From contig NC_134684.1 in assembly GCF_024713945.1 (NCBI RefSeq), forward strand, positions 2,151,001 through 2,215,000: a stretch of 64,000 bases of DNA, given 5' to 3'. Shown piece by piece: positions 55,901 to 64,000 of this stretch (positions within the stretch are counted from its first letter, which is position 1; every line of letters begins with the position of its first letter). The stretch comes from Dermatophagoides farinae (Eukaryota > Arthropoda > Arachnida > Sarcoptiformes > Pyroglyphidae). Both the position numbers and the translations under genes were made by a program. The notes beneath the pieces were generated by a model. The model searched no databases, was not told the origin of the DNA, and saw only the letters and a list, made by a program, of their open reading frames with translations.

Positions 55901-56811
55901 TAGCCAAAAAAAGAATATTGTTTCAAACATTTTTGTTTTGTTTTGTTTTGTTTGAGTGATTCACGTACGTGTATGAATGTGTTCATGTATTATCATTTAA
56001 TACCAACAATTTTTTTTTTTTAGTGGCCACCGGAATTATTCTGTTCATTCTGTTGTCGATACTTTTCGGGTCGCCGAACATATTCGATTCATAACATATA
56101 CAATTCGGTGTGGGTGGTGGCGGTGGTGGTGAGTGGTAAATACATAAATATTTAAAGAAAATATCTAATGATTTTTTATAGGAATGTGTATTTTGTAAAT
56201 AATAAGTCAAAAAAAAGTAAAAAAAAAAAGTCATTCTCTGCTTGGTCCAAATTCAAATCTACACCATCATATAATCTCAATGGATATGATATTTTGGATG
56301 GTGTGTGTGTGTGTGTGTGTGTAGTTCCAGATGATTATTGTTATAATAATTTTGTCCATTACATATATATGTGCATGTTGAAATCATTATGTATCCCATA
56401 ATGTATATAGAAAAGTATAAAGTTTTTAGTGAAATTTTTTTACTTTAAAAAAAAAAAAAATTCAGAATTTATGTTATGTGTGTACTGATGTGTGATGATA
56501 GTTGTATCGTTTTTTTTTTGCCAGAGACACAGAGAGCGAGGGTGGCAAAAACAAATTTCTTTTTGTGTGTGTGTGTGTGTGTGTGTGTCGAAAACCATAA
56601 ATTGGATTCGTGCTTAGAGTTGTCAATATTTATTCGACAGCAAAAAAAAAGCATTGCATAAAGAAAAAATTCACTTGATATATCGCGGTTACGGATATTG
56701 TATATTGAAGAGCAAAGAAAAAAAAATTCCAAAATAGGATATCGTCATTTCCTAAATATTTTTTTTTTAAATGGTTATCTTTTGAATATTATTATTATTA
56801 TTATTGAAGTG
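52907..56811. other. Intergenic between SIN3 and the Copia element
   Basis: 3.9 kb with no supported gene. It holds the SIN3 3' UTR, many T/A runs, an NRF1-like TGCGCATGC at 53612-53620, (GTT)n near 54818-54858, (GAT)n at 55558-55582, a G-rich tract at 56107-56136, and (TG)n at 56300-56322 and 56564-56588. Confidence 0.5.
56807..56811. repeat. Target-site duplication, left copy (aagtg)
   Basis: Five bases identical to 61127-61131 and flanking the LTRs, the usual size for Copia integrases. Confidence 0.85.
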
Positions 56812-56951
56812 TGTCACAAAGAGTTGCTGATTCAAAACTAAAACTTTATTAATAATAAATGTTCAACAAACAATGAAAATACAATACATGGAAATCATTC
56901 ATATATGCAGTGATTAAGAAAATATATATTAATTATGTTTTTATATTAACA
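56812..56951 (-). repeat. 3' LTR of the Copia element
   Basis: 140 bp, TG...CA, identical by eye to the copy at 60987-61126. On the minus strand it has a TATA-like taatataaaaac within its first 15 bases and a poly(A) signal AATAAA (TTTATT at 56845-56850 on plus). This is very short for a Copia LTR (Drosophila copia has 276 bp). Confidence 0.95.
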
Positions 56952-59900
56952 CTCCCCCAAAAACATAATTAATTTACAAAAATGTTTAAATGATGAAATG
57001 GATAATGCTTTTGTAAATATATCAGCCATTTGATTGCTAGATTCTATCCATTCCACAGTTAATTCTTCATTTTGAGACATTTGACGGATTAAATGATACT
57101 TCAAATTTATATGTCGTAATCGCGAAGAAATACAATCGGCGACAATCGTTGCTACTGTTGACTGATTATCGATAAACAATGTTGGTACATTAATTTCAAT
57201 GTTGACAATAGAACAAATGTTCTTTACAAATTTCACATCTTTACAACATTGAGCAGCAGCAATAAATTCACTTTCACAGGTGTTATCTACAACACATCGT
57301 TGTTGTTTCGATTTCCATATAATTGGTCCATTTAACCAGACCAAATAACCAGTTGTAGATTTACGATTTTCTCGATCACCACCAAGATCAGCATCGGAAT
57401 AAGCACGGAACGATAAAGATGAAGAACCACCAAATTTTAGCTTATAATCAATAGTACCTTTTAAATAACGAAAAATACGTTTGACAATTTTAATTGTTGT
57501 ACTATTTGGCTTTTCCAAAAATTTGCTACAATAAGAAACAGCAAATAAAATATCCGGTCTAGTCTTCACTGCCACATATAGTAGACTTCCGACTGCCTGA
57601 CGATATGGATAGTTTTCAATTACATCTGAAAAAGTTTCATTTAAAGATCCAGAAACAATTGGTGATGGTACAGATTTACAATTTGATAACCCAAATTGAT
57701 CCAATTTTTGCTTGATATATTTCGATTGATCCAAATAGATTATCTTCTCAGTACGATTTCGTACATATTTAATGCCAAGAAAAGTGCAATCATTTACGAT
57801 ATTAATTTTGAATTTGGATTTCAGAAAACCATAAACGGTCAATAAATCTACTTTGTTAATTGATGCTACAAAACCATCATCGACATACAGGATAAGTAAA
57901 ATTAATCGATTTTCAATACGTTTAAAGTACAAACAATTATCCAATGCACAATTCACAAAACCAAATTCAGTAATTGCATTATGAAATCGTTCATTCCAGG
58001 CACGTGGTGCTTGCTTCAATCCATAAAGACCACGATTCAATTTCCACACTCGACCAGATCCATCATCATAGCCACATGGTTGATACATGAAAATATCTTC
58101 TTTTAGAAGACCATTTAGGAATGCAGTAGTGAAATCAAATTGTAATAATTCCATATCATATGATGCCACAATACTAAAAAACCATCGAACCACATCAAAC
58201 GAAATAACCGGTGCATATGTATCAAAATAATCAACATTATGTTGTTGTTGAAAACCACGAGCGACTAAACGCGCTTTGTAACGCCCATCGCTTTTGATAC
58301 GATATATCCATTTTGATGTAATAACAGGATTGTTATTCGGTGGATCAACTAATGTGAATGTTTTATTTTCAATCAATGAATTCATCTCACTGGTCATAGC
58401 TTGAAACCACTTCATAGATTCCTCTGAATCTACAGCATCATCAAACGTTAGTGGCTCAGTACCAGCTGCAACGACACCAATTACATTTCGAGGTCGTAAA
58501 GAATTCAATCGTTCTTGATTAACTTCATATGTTTTATTTTGAGACCCCAATGGTCTCCCCCGTCTCGGTACATCATCATCACCATCACCAGAAGCATCTT
58601 CATCTTGATCATCATCATTCTTTTCAGCAACCAAACTAGTAGATGGTTCAGAAACAAAATTATCACCAGGAATTTCATATGCTACAGATCTGCATTTTGC
58701 TATTTCATCGAACTTGACAGCAGATATCAGATGGACTTCACGTTTATTCGGTAGATAGCATCGATAAATATGGTCACCTTGATAACCAACCATATAAACA
58801 TCAGTGGCTTTTGATTCAAATTTGCCAACTTTATCATCATTCAATGCTTTACCATAGCTACCAAAAACAATAAGATTGTTGACGTTTGCCTTTTTGTTGA
58901 ACCATTCATTATATGGGACTACATTTTTATAATTCATTGTACGATTAAGTACATACACAGTACAATTCACTGCTTCATCCCACAAAAATTTTGGCAAACC
59001 ACTTGAAACCAAGATCGATGTTGCATGTTCATTGATGTTTCGTACATGACGTTCGGCTAAACCATTTTGTTGAGATACACCAACACATGCAAATTGATGA
59101 GTGATACCATTGGATTCAACAAAATCACGAAATTTATTCGATGAAAATTCGGTGCCACGATCACTACGAATACACAATACATTATTACCAGTTTCAAGTT
59201 TAATCTGATTGACAATTTTAATAAATTTGTTGAAGAAATCACCACGATTTTTCAGAAATTCCACTTTAACGTATGATGTTTTCTCATCTACACAGATCAA
59301 ATAATATTTGTTGCCATGAATTGAACGATCTGTATAGCCAGCTATGTCAATATGAATTGATTCACCAGATTTAGCATACGACAATTTTTCAGTTGAACGA
59401 TGTGGAACATCAGTAATTTTTCCATCACTACACGCATTACAGAAACCAACATTATCAGAACAAATGGTTGATAAACCATCCACAATTTTCGATTTAGCCA
59501 TTCTGATAATTGTATTTTTGTTTACATGACAAAAACGTTCATGCAATAATGCTAAATCAACAGATGATGATGACAACAATGATACATTCGTAGATGAAGT
59601 ACTATTCGATGACTTGACACGAATTGGTAAATAATACAAATTATTTAATTCTGATGATCGATAACCGGTAAGAAAACATTTTCCAGATTTAATGATCGAA
59701 ATTTTACCACTGCTGAATGTTACCAATAAATTTTCATTACTACGTTCCAATTGGCCAATAGATATTAAATTGAAATTTTGATTTGCCAAAGCCACGTTTC
59801 GAATTAAAACATCGTGCCATACAGAACCAGTATGCAATTGACAATCAAGATCACCATATCCAACGATTTTAATTTGACCACCAGCAGTTTTAAATGATTC

Positions 59901-60833
59901 ATTACAAGAACGGAAATTGATGAGCCACTCACGTTTATTAACGACATGCGATGATGCACCAGAATCAGCATAGAATCGATCAGTAATCATCATATCAGAT
60001 TCTTTTGCAATAGTCAAAACAGCATTTCCCGTAACAAACTTTGATCTTGTATTACCATCGTCATTATTATTATTGTTGGAATTGCCATTATTGTTGTTAT
60101 TGTTATTGCCATTTTTCTTTTCATTAATAAACTTGTAACATTTCTTTTTAATGTGGCCCAATCTATTGCAATAATGACACTTTATATTTTTCTTTTTGTC
60201 ATTAGTCGTCGTTGTCAATGTAACCGATTTATTTAACGCATCATTTGAATGTTTAGCAATAGAAATACCAGAATCCCGATCTTTGATTCTTTGGCGCAAC
60301 AATGATTCGATTTTCACCAATTTTAAATCAATATCACCATGATCCATATTGAATTCTGACATTACTCGAACTTGGCCCACAATATCTTGATGTTCTGGTG
60401 GTAAAATGGCCAAAACACGTTGACACATGTCAACTTCGTCCAGTTCACTTCCTAAAGCCTTCAACTTGGAATTTATATCTCGGATTTTGCCAAAAAACGA
60501 AAGTTGATCATCAAATTTAATGGTATGAAAATCACCTTTTAAGGCCATGATGCTAGCTGATTTAGAACCTTCGTATTTTCTACGTAATAAATCTAGCATT
60601 TCTTCTGGATTGTGGCTACTCATAACAAGATTAGCATCTTCCTCTGTTAAGGTTCCCAAAATAATAGCCATAGCACGACCAGATTCAGCTAATTCATCAG
60701 GATTTACAGCCAATGTGCCGGTACAATATTTCCAGATTTTAAGTGACATCATTGTCAGCTCAACGGAACGGTACCAAAGATTCCAATTTTTGGAAAGTTT
60801 CGGAATGGGTACCACAGAAGCAAAATGGTTCAT
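56946..60833 (-). CDS. Copia gag-pol polyprotein
   Basis: One frame of 1295 residues, no frameshift, encodes the whole element. In order: gag with a CCHC zinc knuckle at about 218-231 ('CHYCNRLGHIKKKC'), an Asn-rich spacer, aspartic protease with the DSGA active site at about 290, integrase with an HHCC zinc module (about 433-466) and the D..D..E core ('SDRGTEF', 'NGLAERHVRN'), reverse transcriptase with the YVDD catalytic box at about 984, and RNase H ('AYSDADLGGD' at about 1146) running to the end. All catalytic signatures I checked are intact. The last codons run through the polypurine tract and the TAA stop is bases 4-6 of the 3' LTR. How gag is made in excess from a single frame is not visible; splicing, as in Drosophila copia, is possible. 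Confidence 0.96.
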   Translation of the reverse strand: MNHFASVVPIPKLSKNWNLWYRSVELTMMSLKIWKYCTGTLAVNPDELAESGRAMAIILGTLTEEDANLVMSSHNPEEMLDLLRRKYEGSKSASIMALKGDFHTIKFDDQLSFFGKIRDINSKLKALGSELDEVDMCQRVLAILPPEHQDIVGQVRVMSEFNMDHGDIDLKLVKIESLLRQRIKDRDSGISIAKHSNDALNKSVTLTTTTNDKKKNIKCHYCNRLGHIKKKCYKFINEKKNGNNNNNNNGNSNNNNNDDGNTRSKFVTGNAVLTIAKESDMMITDRFYADSGASSHVVNKREWLINFRSCNESFKTAGGQIKIVGYGDLDCQLHTGSVWHDVLIRNVALANQNFNLISIGQLERSNENLLVTFSSGKISIIKSGKCFLTGYRSSELNNLYYLPIRVKSSNSTSSTNVSLLSSSSVDLALLHERFCHVNKNTIIRMAKSKIVDGLSTICSDNVGFCNACSDGKITDVPHRSTEKLSYAKSGESIHIDIAGYTDRSIHGNKYYLICVDEKTSYVKVEFLKNRGDFFNKFIKIVNQIKLETGNNVLCIRSDRGTEFSSNKFRDFVESNGITHQFACVGVSQQNGLAERHVRNINEHATSILVSSGLPKFLWDEAVNCTVYVLNRTMNYKNVVPYNEWFNKKANVNNLIVFGSYGKALNDDKVGKFESKATDVYMVGYQGDHIYRCYLPNKREVHLISAVKFDEIAKCRSVAYEIPGDNFVSEPSTSLVAEKNDDDQDEDASGDGDDDVPRRGRPLGSQNKTYEVNQERLNSLRPRNVIGVVAAGTEPLTFDDAVDSEESMKWFQAMTSEMNSLIENKTFTLVDPPNNNPVITSKWIYRIKSDGRYKARLVARGFQQQHNVDYFDTYAPVISFDVVRWFFSIVASYDMELLQFDFTTAFLNGLLKEDIFMYQPCGYDDGSGRVWKLNRGLYGLKQAPRAWNERFHNAITEFGFVNCALDNCLYFKRIENRLILLILYVDDGFVASINKVDLLTVYGFLKSKFKINIVNDCTFLGIKYVRNRTEKIIYLDQSKYIKQKLDQFGLSNCKSVPSPIVSGSLNETFSDVIENYPYRQAVGSLLYVAVKTRPDILFAVSYCSKFLEKPNSTTIKIVKRIFRYLKGTIDYKLKFGGSSSLSFRAYSDADLGGDRENRKSTTGYLVWLNGPIIWKSKQQRCVVDNTCESEFIAAAQCCKDVKFVKNICSIVNIEINVPTLFIDNQSTVATIVADCISSRLRHINLKYHLIRQMSQNEELTVEWIESSNQMADIFTKALSISSFKHFCKLIMFLGEC
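56952..56963 (-). other. Copia polypurine tract
   Basis: The minus strand reads tttttgggggag immediately before the 3' LTR, the plus-strand primer for reverse transcription. It is also translated as the last codons of the polyprotein. Confidence 0.85.
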
Positions 60834-60986
60834 TTTTAAACAATAGTTGACAATTATTCAACAACAGTTTAACAAAAAGAAACACAAAACAAAATTTGAG
60901 CAATTTGGAAAAAACAACAGATGCAAAAATTTTATAACAGCACAAAATTTTAATGTAGAAAATCAAGCATGGCAGGACCCATAACC
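60834..60986 (-). other. Copia 5' untranslated leader
   Basis: 153 bp between the 5' LTR and the gag-pol ATG. It contains the primer-binding site and presumably the packaging signal, which I cannot identify. Confidence 0.5.
60972..60986 (-). other. Copia primer-binding site (half-tRNA-iMet type)
   Basis: Directly after the 5' LTR the minus strand reads GGTTATGGGTCCTGC. This is complementary, apart from two bases, to the anticodon-side end of the 5' half of arthropod initiator tRNA-Met, the primer known for Drosophila copia. It does not resemble a site for a tRNA 3' end. Confidence 0.6.
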
Positions 60987-61126
60987 TGTCACAAAGAGTT
61001 GCTGATTCAAAACTAAAACTTTATTAATAATAAATGTTCAACAAACAATGAAAATACAATACATGGAAATCATTCATATATGCAGTGATTAAGAAAATAT
61101 ATATTAATTATGTTTTTATATTAACA
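60987..61126 (-). repeat. 5' LTR of the Copia element
   Basis: 140 bp and the same sequence as the 3' LTR. It would supply the promoter; the TATA-like element is near its outer end (about 61112-61123). Confidence 0.95.
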
Positions 61127-61131
61127 AAGTG
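61127..61131. repeat. Target-site duplication, right copy (aagtg)
   Basis: Matches 56807-56811. The pre-insertion site would have been ...ttgaagtgtattg.... Confidence 0.85.
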
Positions 61132-64000
61132 TATTGTGAGTGTTTTATTTTTCTCATCTTGTATCATTTGGGATTTTTTTTTCTTTTCATTTTTATCAAA
61201 TCGTTTATTTGTGTCAGACATAATTGTATTTTTTTTTCTCTAGTGGAGAAATAAAAATTCTATAATAGTACAGTTTATTCAATTCGATTCATTTATTTTG
61301 CCAGAATGTTCATCATGAAGAAGAAGAAAAAAAAATTTGCAATTCAAAAGATTATTCAATGAATCAAGTAATAAAGAAAATCAATCCTATATAGATTAAT
61401 CGATCAAAAATCAATCATGATTGATTGTTAATAAATAAAATGGTGTATTATTTTATTGATACATGTATTATTATGTGTGAATTGAATTATCTTGATGATT
61501 CGAATATATTTTTTTTTCTTCATGTTTGTATTTCAATCACAGAAACATCCAAGTCATATCATCATTCATTATGAAGATGATAATTTATCAATGTATGTAA
61601 ATGTAATTAAACAAATTCATACATACACAAATATACACGTTCATATTTGCATCAAATATTTATTTTTTTTTTACCTACCATTCATTCATTCATTCTATAT
61701 TCGAGAATAAAAAAAAAATAATCACAACATCATTATCATCACACAGAAATAGAATTAGAAAATCATGTGAATCATAAATTCAAGTTAATTAATGTTCTTG
61801 GTTCTTGTTCGTTTGTTTGTTTGTTTGTTTGTCGAACGATGATGATGATGATAGTACGATATATATATATAATGATTAATTTGCTTGTAATTTGTGCTGA
61901 ACCTTTAATTTCTCCATATACACAACCGGGGTTGCAATTCCATAAATTATGACTGAATTTTCATTACAATACAATAGTAGTGCAATGATGATGATGAAGT
62001 TTGGTTGCATCATTTTTTTTCTTTACTGGATTATGATTATTGATTAATTGCAACAAGAGCAAATAAAAAATTGATTGTTTTAACGTTAATGATTACCATA
62101 GTTTTTTACATGCACACACACACACAAGATGTGCTGACGTGTATTCTATGACTTTGGGTCAGTTATGTAATCAAATAAATGGATAATTACAAAACATTTG
62201 TATAAATTTCATGACATTTCATATACATTTCCTTTTTTTTCCTTTGCACACCATCCATTTTCAATAGTAGAGATTCTTTAATTTCCCTTATACACATCAT
62301 TTATTTCTCCAGGGTATATTATTCATTAAGATGCTCATATTTTCCTTTGGATTTTTTTTTCTCTCTCTCTCTCTCTCTTCATACTATTCATTTGGATTCT
62401 CTTGATTTCGGATTTTTTTCATTTTCACCGTGTATATGTGCGTGTTATAATTGTGTTAAAGTTTTTTTTTCTAACTGTGCGTAAATAAGCATCAATGCAC
62501 ACAAACCCTTTTATTGAATGACGCCAGGTTGTGAACAATAACAATAATAAACTAAACGTATTTGTTTTGAACAAATTTTCAAAGAAACATAATAGCAATA
62601 ATAATAATAATAACAGAATAAAAGAATGGATGCAAAAAAAATTTCATTTTTTTCATTCTGAATAAATGAATGAATGAATATGTTTCAAATTCAAAACAAA
62701 ATTCTTCTTTTTTTAAATTCTAACCCTTTATACTTGTGGCTATATTATTTTTTTGTGTAATAGAAAAAAGTAAAATGAAAACATCATGTACACACACACA
62801 AGCTAATAACAAATTCTGGAAATTATTACAACTAGACTATTATAGAATAATATAACTAGTTAAAGTTTCATTTAAAAAATTTTTTTTTCTTCCAATATTT
62901 TTTATTTTATTCCCTATATACAAAAAAAAATCCAGAATATGAAAAACAAAATTGAAGGAACAAAAACTAAACTAAAAAAAAAAAAAATTGGATAGAATTT
63001 AGATTGAAAATTCTGAAGATTCTGTTCTATTCAATTTCCTCTATGATGATGCATACATTACAGTATTTTTTTTTTCAATGCTTGTTTTTTTTACATTAAA
63101 TGGATTCACCTTAATTTTTTTTTCTATTCAATTAATTCGGATAGATGAAAGTTTTCTTCATGTTGATGTTGTTATTTGTGTTTTTTATTTTGGTCGATGT
63201 TGTTACAAGAGTATGTGATTATGATCACCACAAACAACAAAAACAAAAACAAAAACAACTGCTGATGCAAAACTCATTCATTCATTTTCACTTTTTGGTT
63301 ATATTCCACTAATAATTAGATCTCTCTCATTCTCTCTCTCTCTCATCAACTTTACAAATTAGTTTTTCCAGTTGATTTGTAGATGAATACATGCATATAT
63401 ACATTATGAAGAAAATAATGCAAACATAAACCAGAGTAGTGTGTTTCCAAATGGGAATTTTTTTTTTGGCCATATTCCATTCCAGAATTCTATGTGTGTG
63501 TGTTTGTGTTTAATAATGCTTCTTTTTTTTGGTATATGATGATTTTCATCGTGTTTTTTTTTGTATTCTGTGAGGGGGTTTGCCCAAAGGCTTATATTAT
63601 TAGTTTCATCTGGTATATCATATCGTATGGCATAGAATTCATGAAATAATCAAATTTATGATGATGATCATCATCAGTTTCACACATTTCACTAGACAAA
63701 ATTATTTGACCCGAGTAATTCTTTTTTGTTTGTTTGTTGATTCTTTGTTTTCATTTTTTTTTTAATATTCATTAACTTTATAAAAACAATGGTGTTTTAT
63801 AATGATGAATAAAATGAATGAATGGTTCTTGATGATGATCTTCTGTCCTATTTTCAACATTCATTCATAATCATTATGATGATGATGATGATGATATTGT
63901 TTGAAATGGATTTCAAAGTTTTTTTTTCAAACATTGAATGCATTCATTTTCATTTGTTCATTATAATTATCATCATCATCATCATCATCATCATCTTTAT
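61132..64000. other. Gene-poor AT-rich region downstream of the Copia element
   Basis: 2.9 kb of low-complexity DNA with no supported gene: a 16-bp palindrome ATCAATCATGATTGAT at 61410-61425, (TTTG)n near 61808-61832, (CT)n at 62361-62379, (GAT)n at 63878-63894 and (ATC)n at 63970-63995. Confidence 0.5.

Larger units (their letters stand above)
56812..61126 (-). mobile_element. Complete Ty1/Copia LTR retrotransposon
   Basis: A 4315-bp element on the minus strand, bounded by two 140-bp LTRs (5' LTR 60987-61126, 3' LTR 56812-56951) that read as identical and carry TG...CA ends. A 5-bp direct repeat, aagtg, flanks it at 56807-56811 and 61127-61131 as a target-site duplication. A primer-binding site and a polypurine tract abut the LTRs in the right places. 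The single gag-pol frame is uninterrupted. All this says recent insertion and potential activity. Domain order protease-integrase-RT-RNase H defines Copia rather than Gypsy. No other copy lies in the window. Confidence 0.97.

Noticed and set aside
61410-61425. 16-bp palindrome ATCAATCATGATTGAT as a regulatory site
   Set aside because: It resembles PBC/Hox TGATTGAT sites, but TCAA/TTGA repeats are common here and there is no gene nearby.

Overview
The window is eukaryotic nuclear DNA from an arthropod, most probably an acariform (astigmatid) mite. It is very AT-rich and full of poly(A/T) runs, (CA/TG)n and (ATC/ATG)n microsatellites. Most introns in conserved genes are only about 50-70 bp with plain gt...ag ends. 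The gene content is arthropod (a cap'n'collar bZIP factor, a gustatory-receptor-like protein, an agatoxin-like neuropeptide, a Copia element). The mite assignment is inference. I saw no rRNA, tRNA or CRISPR.

Layout. 1-8480: no supportable gene, only simple repeats. 8481-10334 (+): four-exon agatoxin-like peptide precursor. 11437-12712 (+): gustatory-receptor-like 7TM protein. 13111-14111 (+): ELOVL6-type fatty-acid elongase with an altered histidine box. 15135-23628 (-): cap'n'collar/NFE2L transcription factor with a long ER-anchored form and a probable short form from an internal promoter. 25202-28156 (+): exportin-2. 28269-29397 (-): mitochondrial enoyl-CoA hydratase. 30486-34871 (+): ALDH3 fatty aldehyde dehydrogenase with three candidate first coding exons. 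35013-36524 (-) and 36728-38261 (+): DMAP1 and UVSSA, divergent. 40544-43005 (+): CFAP410. 43648-44447 (+): NAC-alpha. 46545-52906 (+): SIN3 corepressor. 56812-61126 (-): a complete Ty1/Copia retrotransposon with identical 140-bp LTRs and a 5-bp target-site duplication. 61127-64000: no gene.

The host genes are mostly unrelated housekeeping genes. Three handle fatty acids (ELOVL, ECHS1, ALDH3), but they are separate transcription units and I do not claim a cluster. Two convergent pairs (CSE1L/ECHS1 and ALDH3/DMAP1) have interleaved poly(A) signals, and one divergent pair (DMAP1/UVSSA) is separated by about 200 bp.

The points most worth a second look are the split neuropeptide gene, the elongase with Tyr in place of a catalytic-box His, the ALDH3 first-exon array, the cnc gene without recognisable Keap1-binding motifs, and the young Copia element. 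The Copia element appears to use a half-tRNA-type primer site and its ORF ends inside the 3' LTR. Exon models were built by hand from splice motifs and reading-frame continuity. Transcript data would settle them.
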